Shown: positions 15,436 to 24,637, numbered from the stretch's first letter. The stretch: DNA of 64,000 nt from Nocardia inohanensis NBRC 100128 (GCF_001612945.1 NZ_BDBK01000002.1:1-64000), one strand, 5' to 3'. The notes: generated from the sequence alone by a model not told the origin. Numbers and translations: made by a program.

Positions 15436-17496
15436 TCAGGGGGTGGTTCGGTCGATCAGCGTCTGCGTGAAGAATTCGTAGATCAGCGCGGCTTGGAAGG
15501 CCGACTGCTTGTTGTCCGCGGCGCCGCCGTGACCGCCCTCGATGTTCTCGTGGTACCAGATCGGATGGCCCTGAGACTCCAAGAGCGCGGCCATCTTCCG
15601 GGCGTGACCGGGGTGCACCCGGTCGTCGCGAGTCGAAGTGGTGAGCAGGATCGGCGGGTACTTCGCCTCGGGGTCGGTGTTCTGGTACGGGGAGTACTTG
15701 GAGATGAACTCCCACTCCTCCGGCTTGTCCGGGTCGCCGTACTCGGCGATCCAGGACGCACCGGCCAGCAGCAGGTGATAGCGCTTCATATCGAGCAGGG
15801 GCACCTGGCAGACGATGGCCCCGAAGAGTTCCGGGTACCGGGTGAGCATGACGCCCATGAGCAGACCGCCATTGCTGCCGCCGACCGCGCCCAGCTGATC
15901 GTGGGTGGTGATGCCGCGCTCGACCAGGTCCCGGGCGATCGCCGCGAAGTCCTCGTAAGCCTTGTGACGGTTCGCTTTCAGCACGGAGGTATGCCACTCC
16001 GGCCCGTACTCGCCGCCGCCGCGGATGTTCGTCATCACCCAGGTGCCGCCACGCTCCAGCCAGCCCATGCCGGAGGCCCCGGAGTAGGCGGGCGTGCGCG
16101 AGACCTCGAACCCGCCGTAACCCGACATGATGGTCGGCCCGGGCGCGCCCTTGCGATCGCGATGCCGGATCACGAAGTACGGCACCATGGTTCCGTCGTC
16201 CGACCGCGCGAAGAACTGCTCGGTCTCCACACCCTCGGCATCGAAGAACTCGGGCTCGCGCTTCAGCACCGCCGTGGCCCCGCCCACCGACGCCGACATC
16301 AGCGTGGTCGGACTGGTGAAACCACTGGTGGAGAGCATGAATTCGTCGCCACCCTCGAGCGGATCGAGGTTCATCACGCTGGTGGTGGCCATCGGCGGCG
16401 CGTCCGCCAGCGGCTCGCGCACCCAGCCGTCCGGTCCCGGGGTGAGCACGTGCAGTTCGGTCTGCACATCGGCCAGGGTGATGAGCAGCAGGTGGTTCTC
16501 GGTCCACCCGTAACCGTGCAGCGAGGTGTGCGCGTCCGGGGTGAACAGGACCTCGAAATCCCGTCCGCCCGCGAGGAATTCCTCGAAGTTCATACCCAGC
16601 AGCGCGCCCGCCGGATAGTTGCTGCCGCCGACCTCCCACGGCGACTTCAACCGCACCAGGAACCAATCCTTGTACCAGGATTCGGAGGCGTCGGTGGGCA
16701 CGTCGATATGGCGCAGCGAACCGTCGGCTTCCAGCAGGTAGACCTCTTCGTTGAAGAAGTCGGTGGCGCGGCCCACGAAATGCCGTTCGTAACCGGGGGT
16801 GCGGTCGTATCCGGCCGATACCGCCACATCGGAGATCTCACCCTCGAAAACGGTTTCCGCTGCCGCCAAAGGGGTTCCGCGCCGCCAGCGCTTGGCGATG
16901 CGCGGATATCCGGAATCGGTCAGCGAGCCGTCACCGAAATCCGTTCCGACATAGACATTGTCGTCGTCGATCCAGCGGATCTCGGATTTCGCCTCGGGGA
17001 GATAGAAGCCATTGTCCGCCGGTTCGATGAAAGCCTTTGCCTCGATATCGAATTCGCGCACCACCTTGGCATCGGCGCCGCCGCGCGACAGGCTGATCAA
17101 AGCCCGGCGCTGCTCCGGCCGCAATACCGCGGCCCCGCCCCACACCCAGTTCTCGTCCTCTTGCAGCGCGAGCGCGTCGAGGTCGATCAGCACCTCCCAC
17201 GCCGGATCCGCCTTCGCGTATTCGGCGAAGGTGGTGCGCCGCCACAGGCCCTTGGGATGCGCGGCGTCACGCCAGAAGTTGTAGAGCCACCGGCCGCGCC
17301 GGCCCGGGTAGGCGATGCGGGTGTCGGTATCGAGCATGGCGAGGATGCGGGACTCCAGCCCGCCGAACCGGTCCGACGAGGCGAACCGCTCGACGACCAC
17401 GGCATTGTGCGCCCGCGCCCAATCCAGCGCGCGGTCGCTCGTCACTTCTTCCAGCCACAGGTACGGATCTGCCACGCTCTCTCCAACACCGGTCAT
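15436..17496 (-). CDS. S9-family prolyl oligopeptidase
   Basis: A 686-residue peptidase. It opens DPYLWLEEVTSDRALDWARAHN, the usual N-terminus of the prolyl oligopeptidase family, continues as a beta-propeller, and ends with the alpha/beta catalytic domain: nucleophile Ser in GGSNGGLLMG, acid in TSTRDDRVHPGHARKM, and His in ENIEGGHGG. The family cleaves short peptides, often after proline, in the cytoplasm. ATG at 17496 is chosen because the family N-terminus starts about ten residues later; 25 extra upstream codons have no family match. It diverges from the dipeptidase gene, 145 bases away. Confidence 0.9.
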   Translation of the reverse strand: MTGVGESVADPYLWLEEVTSDRALDWARAHNAVVVERFASSDRFGGLESRILAMLDTDTRIAYPGRRGRWLYNFWRDAAHPKGLWRRTTFAEYAKADPAWEVLIDLDALALQEDENWVWGGAAVLRPEQRRALISLSRGGADAKVVREFDIEAKAFIEPADNGFYLPEAKSEIRWIDDDNVYVGTDFGDGSLTDSGYPRIAKRWRRGTPLAAAETVFEGEISDVAVSAGYDRTPGYERHFVGRATDFFNEEVYLLEADGSLRHIDVPTDASESWYKDWFLVRLKSPWEVGGSNYPAGALLGMNFEEFLAGGRDFEVLFTPDAHTSLHGYGWTENHLLLITLADVQTELHVLTPGPDGWVREPLADAPPMATTSVMNLDPLEGGDEFMLSTSGFTSPTTLMSASVGGATAVLKREPEFFDAEGVETEQFFARSDDGTMVPYFVIRHRDRKGAPGPTIMSGYGGFEVSRTPAYSGASGMGWLERGGTWVMTNIRGGGEYGPEWHTSVLKANRHKAYEDFAAIARDLVERGITTHDQLGAVGGSNGGLLMGVMLTRYPELFGAIVCQVPLLDMKRYHLLLAGASWIAEYGDPDKPEEWEFISKYSPYQNTDPEAKYPPILLTTSTRDDRVHPGHARKMAALLESQGHPIWYHENIEGGHGGAADNKQSAFQAALIYEFFTQTLIDRTTP

Positions 17497-17641
17497 GCCC
17501 ACATTCTTGCCCAGCACCCCGTTCGCCGGTCGCGAACCCACCGCACCCGAGCCGAACGCCGGTTCGCGCACCGGTCAGTACGATTGCGGATTCGAAGCTC
17601 ATTCCGCGAGGAGGTCCGGGTTGTCGCTTCCGGAGGTCGTC

Positions 17642-18631
17642 ATGCCCCGGCTGTGGGAGCAGCACTGCTGCCCGCCGCTGTTGCCCACCGCCGATATTCG
17701 CGATCTGGCTCGATATCCGCTCGGTTCGTACCTGTCGATCAATATCGGGTACGCCCCGCATACCGCCGCCGACGCGCGCGCCCTGGCCGATCAATTCACC
17801 CGGGACGCGCTGGCGGACGGGCGATTCCGCATGGTGACCACCGTCGAGGACGCCTGTCCGGAGCCGGGAACGGACTATGCCGACGACACCAGCGTGCTGG
17901 CCTTCGACCTCGAGGATTCCAATCCGCTCGACGGTGATCTCGACAATGTGGACGCCTTCCACGCGCTCGGGCTGCGTTCCCTGCTGCCGACCTACAACAC
18001 CGCCAATGCGGCGGGCTGCGGTTGCCTCGATACCGAGGACACCGGGCTGACCGGGTACGGGCGGGACCTGATCCGGGTGCTCAACGAGGTCGGGGTGTTC
18101 GCCGACGGCTCGCACTGCTCGGTGCGGACCGGGTTGGACATCGCCCGCGTCAGCACCGTGCCGATGATCTACAGTCACTCCAATTTCGCTGCCCTGCACG
18201 CCCATCCGCGCAATATCACCGATGATCAGGCCCGGGCCTGCGCCGAGACCGGCGGTGTGATCGGCATCAATGGCGTCGGGATCTTCCTGGGCTTCAACGC
18301 ACCTCACCAAGGCGCCGAGCGGGTGCGCGCCATGGCCGATCACATCGCCTACGGTGCGGACCTGGTCGGCATCGAGCACATCGGGTTCGGCTCGGACTAC
18401 TCCTTCGACGCCGACGAATTCAATGCCATGCTCGCCGACTCACCGGAGAATTTCTCCGAGGAGTACACCCGCTACGGCCAACTGCAATGGACACCCCCGG
18501 AGGACTTTCTCGGACTGTCCGGCTTCCCCGGCCTGAACGAGGTACTGGCCGAGCGCGGCTTCTCCGCGGCCGATCGCGAGGCGGTCTTCGGCGGCAATTT
18601 CGCACGGGTCGCCCGCAAGGTCTGGCACTAG
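17642..18631 (+). CDS. Membrane dipeptidase-like protein (peptidase M19)
   Basis: A 329-residue protein of the renal dipeptidase family. GSHCSVRTGLDIARVSTVPMIYSHSNFAALHAHPRNITDDQARACAETGGVIGINGVGIF follows the M19 core (split here only by reading, with His in YSHSN and in HPRNI as metal ligands). The bridging Glu is probably in AFDLEDSNPL. The N-terminal H-x-D metal motif of M19 reads EQHCC here, a Cys in place of Asp, so zinc binding may differ. ATG at 17642 follows GGAGG; a TTG at 17621 follows GAGGAGG and is also plausible. It may process dipeptides along with the divergent prolyl oligopeptidase. Confidence 0.78.
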   Translation: MPRLWEQHCCPPLLPTADIRDLARYPLGSYLSINIGYAPHTAADARALADQFTRDALADGRFRMVTTVEDACPEPGTDYADDTSVLAFDLEDSNPLDGDLDNVDAFHALGLRSLLPTYNTANAAGCGCLDTEDTGLTGYGRDLIRVLNEVGVFADGSHCSVRTGLDIARVSTVPMIYSHSNFAALHAHPRNITDDQARACAETGGVIGINGVGIFLGFNAPHQGAERVRAMADHIAYGADLVGIEHIGFGSDYSFDADEFNAMLADSPENFSEEYTRYGQLQWTPPEDFLGLSGFPGLNEVLAERGFSAADREAVFGGNFARVARKVWH

Positions 18632-18767
18632 GAGCCGAGTTCACGCTGTTCGACGGACTGATCAGTCGGTTCGAGACCGGGCAAGCCTGAGTCCCGCTGT
18701 GTTCGCGCTCTCACCGAGGCGGGGGATGGCTGAGTGAGCGCGCGGGAACAGCGCTAGGCTCGGTGCC

Positions 18768-20171
18768 GTGACTTCCCACTACGATGTCGTCGTTCTCGGC
18801 GCTGGTCCCGGCGGTTACGTCGCCGCGATCCGTGCCGCTCAACTCGGCCTGCGAACAGCGATCGTCGAGCAGAAATACTGGGGTGGCGTGTGCCTGAACG
18901 TGGGCTGCATTCCCTCCAAGGCACTGCTGCGTAACGCCGAACTGGCCCATATTTTCACCAAGGAAGCCAAGACCTTCGGCATTTCCGGCCAGGCGAGCTT
19001 CGACTTCGGCGCGGCGTTCGACCGCAGCCGCAAGGTGGCGGACGGCCGCGTCAAGGGCGTCCACTTCCTGATGAAGAAGAACAAGATCGACGAGTTCGAC
19101 GGTGCGGGCACCTTCGTCGATGCCAACACCATCTCCGTGGCGCTGAGCAAGGGCGGGTCCGAGACCATCACGTTCGACAACGTGATCATCGCGACCGGCA
19201 CCGTCACCAAGCTGCTGCCCGGCACCTCGCTCTCGGCCAACGTGGTCACCTACGAGGAGCAGATCCTCACCCGTGACCTGCCCGGCTCGATCCTGATCGT
19301 CGGCGCCGGCGCCATCGGCATGGAGTTCGGTTACGTCCTCAAGAACTACGGCGTGGACGTCCGCATCGTCGAATTCCTCGACCGCGCACTGCCGAACGAG
19401 GACGCCGACGTCTCCAAGGAGATCACCAAGGCTTACAAGAAGCTCGGCATCACCATCACCACCGGTGCGGCCGTGCAGTCCATCGACGACGACGGCTCCA
19501 AGGTCACCGTCGCCATCAAGGACAACAAGAGCGGGTCCATCGAGACCGTCACCGTCGACAAGGTGCTTCAGGCCGTCGGCTTCGCGCCCCGCATCGACGG
19601 CTACGGCCTGGACAAGACCGGCGTGCAGCTGACCGATCGCGGCGCCATCGCCATCGACGACTTCATGCGCACCAATGTCCCGAACATCTACGCCATCGGC
19701 GACGTCACCGCGAAGCTCCAGCTCGCCCACGTCGCGGAGGCGCAGGGCGTGGTGGCCGCGGAGACTATCGCGGGCGCGGAGACCATGCCGCTGGGCGACT
19801 ACCGCATGATGCCGCGCGCGACCTTCTGCCAGCCGCAGGTCGCCTCCTTCGGTCTCACCGAAGAGCAGGCCCGGGCCGAGGGTTACGACGTCAAGGTCGC
19901 CACCTTCCCGTTCACCGCGAACGGCAAGGCGCACGGCCTCGGCGACGCCCAGGGCTTCGTCAAGCTCATCTCCGATGCCAAGTACGGCGAGCTCATCGGC
20001 GGCCACCTGATCGGCCCCGACGTCTCGGAGCTGCTGCCCGAGCTGACCCTGGCCCAGAAGTGGGACCTCACGGTCAACGAACTGGCCCGCAACGTCCACA
20101 CCCACCCGACGTTGAGCGAAGCCCTCCAGGAAGCCATCCACGGCCTCGCCGGCCACATGATCAACTTCTGA
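18768..20171 (+). CDS. lpdA: Dihydrolipoyl dehydrogenase
   Basis: A 467-residue flavoprotein (E3) that reoxidises dihydrolipoamide in 2-oxoacid dehydrogenase complexes using NAD. The FAD site is [21 protein letters not shown], the redox disulfide is C42-LNVG-C47, the NAD site is [18 protein letters not shown], and the C-terminal catalytic pair lies in [15 protein letters not shown]. Length and motifs are complete. In mycobacteria the same enzyme also serves the peroxynitrite reductase/peroxidase chain. The start is GTG at 18768. A strong terminator follows. In M. tuberculosis I recall lpdC lying just before ramB, icl and fadB2; here the same genes appear in the same order but far apart. Confidence 0.96.
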   Translation: MTSHYDVVVLGAGPGGYVAAIRAAQLGLRTAIVEQKYWGGVCLNVGCIPSKALLRNAELAHIFTKEAKTFGISGQASFDFGAAFDRSRKVADGRVKGVHFLMKKNKIDEFDGAGTFVDANTISVALSKGGSETITFDNVIIATGTVTKLLPGTSLSANVVTYEEQILTRDLPGSILIVGAGAIGMEFGYVLKNYGVDVRIVEFLDRALPNEDADVSKEITKAYKKLGITITTGAAVQSIDDDGSKVTVAIKDNKSGSIETVTVDKVLQAVGFAPRIDGYGLDKTGVQLTDRGAIAIDDFMRTNVPNIYAIGDVTAKLQLAHVAEAQGVVAAETIAGAETMPLGDYRMMPRATFCQPQVASFGLTEEQARAEGYDVKVATFPFTANGKAHGLGDAQGFVKLISDAKYGELIGGHLIGPDVSELLPELTLAQKWDLTVNELARNVHTHPTLSEALQEAIHGLAGHMINF

Positions 20172-20192
20172 TCCGGCGGCCCGGAGCTCACG

Positions 20193-20231
20193 GCCCGGTG
20201 CCAGCGAAACCCGCTGGCACCGGGCTGTTTT
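20193..20231 (+). terminator. lpdA terminator
   Basis: A perfect 14 bp stem (20193-20206 with 20212-20225) with a 5-base loop, followed by TGTTTT. A textbook intrinsic terminator 22 bases after lpdA. Confidence 0.9.
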
Positions 20232-20245
20232 CGTGACTCACCGAT

Positions 20246-20782
20246 TCAGAAGGATTCGTCGAAGCGGTACCAGGGACCTTCGATCCGCACGTAGGAGATG
20301 CCGTCGTCGTCGGCCGGCGGTGCGGCACCCGGAAAATAGGCGAACCCCGAGAGGGTCGGGAAGCCGCCGCTGATCTGGATCAAGCAGCCGTCCCGGCGTT
20401 TCTCGATCGCGGTGACGCGGTAGACGCCCACACGGGTTCCCGTTGTGGGACTACAGGTTACGGCCGTGCGTTCGAGTGCGTCCCGCGACAGCGTCCATCC
20501 GAAGTGGGCCGGGAATCCGGACCATGTCACGGCCAGGGTCAGCAGCACCACCAGCGGGGCGAGCAGGCTCGGGAGCCAGGCTCGGTAGCGGATCACACCT
20601 ATTGCCGCGGTTATCAGCCAGAGCAGGCCGGTGAGGCCGAGCATCAGCAGGGTGAGCGGAAGCGATCCGGCCGATTCTCTCGACAGCTCGACCCAGAGGA
20701 CGGTCAGACAGAGGATCGCGGTCGCGCCGGCGATCGCGCGAGAAGTGTATTTCCAGCTCCGGTACGAGAGTTGGGCAGCCAC
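20246..20782 (-). CDS. Uncharacterised membrane protein
   Basis: A 178-residue protein of unknown function. It has three hydrophobic helices in the first half (about 15-31, 40-64 and 69-88) and a soluble C-terminal region with beta-like content ending GISYVRIEGPWYRFDESF. No motif is recognised. It converges on lpdA across the terminator. M. tuberculosis carries a small membrane protein gene next to lpdC, as I recall, but homology between the two cannot be claimed from sequence reading. Confidence 0.6.
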   Translation of the reverse strand: MAAQLSYRSWKYTSRAIAGATAILCLTVLWVELSRESAGSLPLTLLMLGLTGLLWLITAAIGVIRYRAWLPSLLAPLVVLLTLAVTWSGFPAHFGWTLSRDALERTAVTCSPTTGTRVGVYRVTAIEKRRDGCLIQISGGFPTLSGFAYFPGAAPPADDDGISYVRIEGPWYRFDESF

Positions 20783-20832
20783 CCCCGGATCCTATGGGGT
20801 GAGACGGTGACCGCTGCCGGACCCGCCGGGCG

Positions 20833-21312
20833 TCAGGCCGGCTGATGCAAACGGCGGTGCAGGGCGTAGACCTGCTCGGTCAGGGCCGGGAAGGGGCCCG
20901 AGACAGCGATATTCGGGGCCACGGCCTGGATGGGCAGCGGATTCACCGGCCCGGGGGAGACACCGAATTCGGCGAGCCAGGCGGAAAGTTGCGCGGTCGA
21001 TGCCGCGTAGACGATGGGGCCGAGACCGACCCAGGCATGGGCGGCCGAGCACATCGGGCAGTGTTCGCCGGAGGTGTAGACCGTGGCGGTCGCGCGTTCG
21101 GCCGGGGTCAGGTTCTCGGCGGCCCAGCGGGCCAGTTCGAATTCCGGATGACGGGTGTGGTCGCCGCCCGCGACGCGATTGCGGTCCTCGGCGAGGACGG
21201 TGCCGTCGGCCGCCACCAGTACCGAGCCGAAGGGCTCGTCGCCCGCGTCCAGAGCTGCGGCCGCGAGTTCGAGGCATCGCTCCAAGTGACGTATATCGGT
21301 CTCGGTGGACAT
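20833..21312 (-). CDS. Nucleoside/cytidine deaminase-family protein
   Basis: A 159-residue zinc deaminase of the CDA/tRNA-adenosine deaminase fold. The zinc site is H55-P-E57 and C85-P-M-C88 in TSGEHCPMC, where Glu57 is the proton shuttle. The family normally has HAE; proline in the middle is a mild variant. Guanine and cytosine deaminases and other nucleobase deaminases share this scaffold, so the substrate is open. ATG at 21312. It is on the same strand as the HxlR gene upstream but is separated by a hairpin. Confidence 0.82.
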   Translation of the reverse strand: MSTETDIRHLERCLELAAAALDAGDEPFGSVLVAADGTVLAEDRNRVAGGDHTRHPEFELARWAAENLTPAERATATVYTSGEHCPMCSAAHAWVGLGPIVYAASTAQLSAWLAEFGVSPGPVNPLPIQAVAPNIAVSGPFPALTEQVYALHRRLHQPA

Positions 21313-21335
21313 GCGGCGTCTCCGTTCTCGGGGTT

Positions 21336-21352
21336 TCGGGGCGAAGCCCCGA
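21336..21352 (-). terminator. Hairpin between hxlR-type gene and deaminase
   Basis: A 7 bp GC-rich stem (21336-21342 with 21346-21352) with a 3-base loop, between the stop of the regulator gene and the start of the deaminase on the minus strand. Possibly a weak terminator. Confidence 0.4.
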
Positions 21353-21372
21353 GAGTACGAGAGTTGTCCCGC

Positions 21373-21771
21373 TCAGTCGCGGTGGTACGCGTCCTGGGCC
21401 GCTTTGATGGTTCCGATATTGCTCTCGAGGACCACGATCAGGGCTTCGAGATGGTCGGCTACTTTCGCGCCCAGGTCGGTGAGGGTGTATTCGACGTGCG
21501 GCGGGATGGATTGCTGGACTTCGCGATTGATCATGCCGTCGCGTTCCAGGGTTTGCAGGGTCTGGGAGAGCATGCGTTCGCTGATGCCGTCGACGCGGCG
21601 GCGCAGGGCGCTGAAGCGGTGGGGGCCCGCGCGCAGGGCGACGAGGGCCAGTACGCCCCAGCGGCTGGCGACGTCTTGCAGGACCGGGCGGGATTGGCAG
21701 TTCCGGGCGAAGACGTCGGCTTCCAGGGTGGGGTCGTCGGTGTCGACCGGGTCGGCGGGCCGCGTGCTCAT
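21373..21771 (-). CDS. HxlR-family redox regulator (QorR-like)
   Basis: A 132-residue winged-helix regulator. The sequence NCQSRPVLQDVASRWGVLALVALRAGPHRFSALRRRVDGISERMLSQTLQTLERDG (read in parts) is the HxlR/DUF24 signature, with the conserved cysteine at position 25. In Corynebacterium glutamicum QorR uses the equivalent cysteine to sense oxidants and is divergent from a quinone oxidoreductase gene; the same arrangement is seen here. It likely represses itself and the divergent gene through the 110-base spacer. Confidence 0.85.
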   Translation of the reverse strand: MSTRPADPVDTDDPTLEADVFARNCQSRPVLQDVASRWGVLALVALRAGPHRFSALRRRVDGISERMLSQTLQTLERDGMINREVQQSIPPHVEYTLTDLGAKVADHLEALIVVLESNIGTIKAAQDAYHRD

Positions 21772-21881
21772 GGGATCGAGATTACCTAACTTCGGGGTAG
21801 CGGTTCCGGAATAGAGTGTGCTTACTATTAGTTAGTACAGTCCGATCGAGTAGTTCATTCCCTGGAGTCTTGGAGGAAGTC
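21772..21881. promoter_or_regulatory. Divergent promoter/operator region of the QorR/QorB-like pair
   Basis: AT-rich for this genome. Around 21822-21842 it holds TTACTATTAGTTAGTACAG, which contains overlapping TACT/AGTA half-sites, and a second TACC element near 21783. This fits HxlR-type binding over the promoters of both genes. Confidence 0.45.
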
Positions 21882-22736
21882 ATGACCGTCGCCGTAACCG
21901 GAGCCACAGGTCAGCTGGGGCGTCTCGTGGTCGAGGCGCTGTTGGAGAAGAACGCGGGGCCGGTGGTCGCGCTGGTTCGTGATCCCGCGAAGGCGGCGGA
22001 TCTGGCCGCGAAGGGCGTGGACGTGCGGCAGGCGAGCTATGACGATCCGGAGGCGCTGGATCGCGCGCTGGCGGGGGTGGACCGGGTGCTGCTGGTCTCC
22101 GGCAACGAATTCGGGGCGCGAGTCGCCCAGCACACCAATGTGATTCGCGCCGCCGAGCGGGCGGGCGTGGAGTTGCTGGCGTACACCAGCATTCCGGTCG
22201 CCGATCGCAATCCGATGATCCTGGCTCAGGAGCACGCGGGCACCGAGGCGGTGCTGGCGGAGGCGACCGTGCCGTATGTGCTGCTGCGCAACGGCTGGTA
22301 CTGGGAGAACTACGCCAACGGGCTGGCGCACGCCGTCGAGAGCGGCGTTTTCGCGGGCGCGGCCGGGTCGGGCAAGGTGGCGGGCGCGGCGCGCGCCGAC
22401 TACGCCGAGGTCGCCGCGAACGTGCTGACCACCGACGGTCACGACGGGCAGGTCTACGAACTGGGCGGCGACGCACTGCTCACCTATGCCGAAGTCGCGC
22501 AGGCGATTTCGGATGCCGCCGGTAAGCCGGTGCGTTACCGGGATCTGCCGGAGGCCGAGTACGCCGCCGCGCTCGTCGGTGCGGGCCTGCCCGAGGGGTT
22601 CGCCGCGGCCCTGGCCGACGCGGACGCGGCCGTCGCCAAGGGCGGCCTGCTCGATGTGAGCAGCGGCCACTTGCAGAAGCTGCTGGGCCGCCCGTCCACT
22701 CCGGCCGTCGAGGTGTTCCGCGCGGCGCTGCGCTGA
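21882..22736 (+). CDS. NmrA-like NAD(P)H:quinone oxidoreductase (QorB-like)
   Basis: A 284-residue atypical short-chain dehydrogenase. The nucleotide site is VTGATGQLGRLVVEAL at the N-terminus, then VALVRDPAKAADLAAKGVDVRQASYDD as in NmrA/QorB proteins. LRNGWYWENY and YELGGDALLTYAEVAQAISDAAGKPVRYRDL are also typical. QorB reduces quinones with NADPH in the cytoplasm and protects against electrophiles. ATG at 21882 follows a strong GGAGGAAG. It converges with the transglycosylase gene with one base between stops. Confidence 0.87.
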   Translation: MTVAVTGATGQLGRLVVEALLEKNAGPVVALVRDPAKAADLAAKGVDVRQASYDDPEALDRALAGVDRVLLVSGNEFGARVAQHTNVIRAAERAGVELLAYTSIPVADRNPMILAQEHAGTEAVLAEATVPYVLLRNGWYWENYANGLAHAVESGVFAGAAGSGKVAGAARADYAEVAANVLTTDGHDGQVYELGGDALLTYAEVAQAISDAAGKPVRYRDLPEAEYAAALVGAGLPEGFAAALADADAAVAKGGLLDVSSGHLQKLLGRPSTPAVEVFRAALR

Positions 22737-22737
22737 A

Positions 22738-23286
22738 TCAATACCAGTGGTTGGCCTGCCAGAACTCCCAGGCCGCGTTGGGGCTGCCGTACCGCTGCAC
22801 CATGTAGCGGTACGCCCAGCGCAATTGCGTCATCGGGTTGACCAGCCAGTCCACGCCTTCGGAACTCATCTTGTGCGCGGGCAGCGCCTGGGCCAGCCCG
22901 TACGCACCCGAGGACGGATTGACCGCGAACACCCGCCAACTGCTCTCATGGCTGATGATCTGGTCGAACGCCGGGAACTGATCGAGCGGAACGACGGTCA
23001 GCGCCATGGTCTTCAGCGCCGGTTTGGGATACACCATCGATGGTTCGATGACACTCGAAGCGATGGTCAGCCCCGGTATCAAGGCCAGATCCACCAGTCC
23101 GGAGGACAGTGTCGCGTCGACGATTTTGGACGAGAGGTCTATCAGCAGCGCGGCATCCGTTTCGGGAGCCGCCTGCGCCGCGGGGCTGACACCGGTAACC
23201 ACCGGCATTGCCGCGGCCAGGAGCAGTCCGAGTACTCCCACCCGGATTGCCCGACGCTTCGACTTATTCGATCCGTTGGCAATCAC
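22738..23286 (-). CDS. Secreted lytic-transglycosylase-like protein (SLT domain)
   Basis: A 182-residue exported protein. A signal peptide (basic 8-15, hydrophobic 16-30, cleavage near AQA at 37-39) leads to a linker and a C-terminal transglycosylase SLT-like domain. Catalytic Glu114 is in ISHESSW, followed by AVNPSSGAYGLAQALP and the terminal NPMTQLRWAYRYMVQRYGSPNAAWEFWQANHWY pattern. Such enzymes cleave peptidoglycan glycan strands and occur in resuscitation and division factors. The start is GTG at 23286. It probably acts in the cell envelope. Confidence 0.8.
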   Translation of the reverse strand: MIANGSNKSKRRAIRVGVLGLLLAAAMPVVTGVSPAAQAAPETDAALLIDLSSKIVDATLSSGLVDLALIPGLTIASSVIEPSMVYPKPALKTMALTVVPLDQFPAFDQIISHESSWRVFAVNPSSGAYGLAQALPAHKMSSEGVDWLVNPMTQLRWAYRYMVQRYGSPNAAWEFWQANHWY

Positions 23287-23477
23287 GACTAACAGAACAA
23301 CCCGCGACCCTACGCCGCCCGCACCGGCGGACCGGGGACCCGCGCGGCGTGTCGCGAAACCGACTTCCGAACTGTTCGCGCAGGTGAAGGCGCTGCCACC
23401 GCGACCCGCGGGACCTGCCGCACGCGCAGTCCGGTGTGCTGATCGCCGCGACTGCCCCGGCTCCCCGCCACGATGGA

Positions 23478-24013
23478 TCAGGCACGAGGCGCCCCCGAGC
23501 CGGGCCCGGCGGCGCGGTATGCGCGTTCGCGCAGGAGGTGGTAGCCGTCGAGCTCACCGGAGACTTTGTCCGCCAGTTCCAGTCCGGCGGCGGGGCCGTG
23601 CAACTTGCTCACGGCGACTGCGCGATTGAGCTCCACGATCGGCGACGGAAAGCGCTGGGACAGTGCGGCATACAGTCCGGCGATGCGCCGCCAATCGGTG
23701 TCGGCGGCGGTCGGGGCCAGAGCGTGCACGGCGGCGATGACCTCCAGCACCGAGCCCAGGCGGGCCGCCAGCTCCGGACCGGCGGGCACCTCGAAGGGCA
23801 CCCGCTCGGCGGCGATGGTGCGTTTGGCGCGCACGATGCGCTGCGCCACCGTGGATTTCGCGACGAGATACGCCCGCCCTACGCGACCTCCTCGGCCAGC
23901 CCGATATCGCCGACCATGCGGGTCGGGCCGGCGACCAGCCGCGGCCACTCGATCCGCCAGGCCGCTTCCACGGCCTGGCGGGCCCGCTGCTCGGGTGACC
24001 GGCCGGAGCTCAT
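23478..24013 (-). pseudogene. Decayed ECF sigma factor with internal deletions
   Basis: Remnant of a SigJ/SigG-like ECF sigma factor of the YCII-associated type. The N-terminal piece (24013 to 23879) reads through RMVGDIGLAEEVA and meets TAG. After an apparent loss of about 110 codons and a frame change, region 4 resumes as YLVAKSTVAQRIVRAKRTIA. A second loss of about 100 codons joins LGSVLEVI to AAVHALAPTAADTDWRR, and the C-terminus is cut short after GYHLLRERAYRAAG. Region 2 and most of the linker are gone, so it cannot be a working sigma factor. Its ATG overlaps the stop of the YCII remnant (ATGA), the normal coupling for this pair. Confidence 0.72.
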
Positions 24014-24210
24014 TCCTGATGGTCGGGGCGTCGCATTTCGACCTCGATATCCCACTTCGGCCCGTGCACGCGCAGGAACCTCCGCGCCCATTCGGCCGCT
24101 TCGTCATCGGATCGGGTCTGCAACATCAGGTATCCGCCGACGATCTCCCTGGCCTCGGTGTACGGCCCGTCGATCACGGTCTGCTTACCGTCGGCCTGCG
24201 GGTTTTTCAT
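24010..24210 (-). pseudogene. Truncated YCII-domain protein
   Basis: A 66-residue remnant. DGKQTVIDGPYTEAREIVGG and the following AAEWARRFLRVHGPKWDIEVEMR match the C-terminal half of YCII-domain proteins (usually about 110-120 residues). The N-terminal half is missing, though an ATG with GAGGAG upstream might still allow translation. It lies between an intact glyoxalase-like gene and a broken ECF sigma factor gene, with which it once formed an operon. Confidence 0.65.
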
Positions 24211-24259
24211 CTACTCCTCGAACGGGACGACGCGGAATCGACATCGGCGGCGAATATTT

Positions 24260-24637
24260 TCAAACCCACTGCACGAGCTGGATCACGATGCCGTTGGGGT
24301 CGACGGTCTGGAAGTAGCGTTCGCCCCACGGCTCGGTCTCGATGGGTGTCACGATCGGCACGCCTTCGCCCTGTACCCGTTCGTATTCGGCGTCGATGTC
24401 CTCGACCACGAACGCCACCAGCAGGCCCTGGCCGGCGTCACCGGCGATGCGTTCCGGTTTGAAGCTGCCCAGCCCGGTGCGCAGGTAGACGATATTGAAG
24501 CCGGCGTCCTCGCGGGCCAGCGAGATGAATCCGTCGGCCGACATCTGCTCGGTGAAGCCGAAGTGGTCGATGAGGAACCGCGCCGAGGCGGTCGGGTCGG
24601 GCACGTTCAGGGAGATGACGGAAGCGGTGATCTTCAT
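24260..24637 (-). CDS. Glyoxalase/bleomycin-resistance (VOC) family protein
   Basis: A 125-residue vicinal-oxygen-chelate protein. The opening VISLNVPDPTASARFLIDHFGF and closing WGERYFQTVDPNGIVIQLVQWV are diagnostic, and the paired beta-alpha-beta-beta-beta modules span the whole length. The metal ligands of enzymatic members are not all evident, so it may bind rather than transform a ligand. A strong ribosome site (AGGAGG) precedes ATG at 24637. It diverges from a TetR gene across an operator-like spacer and was probably once followed by the now decayed YCII and sigma genes. Confidence 0.85.
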   Translation of the reverse strand: MKITASVISLNVPDPTASARFLIDHFGFTEQMSADGFISLAREDAGFNIVYLRTGLGSFKPERIAGDAGQGLLVAFVVEDIDAEYERVQGEGVPIVTPIETEPWGERYFQTVDPNGIVIQLVQWV

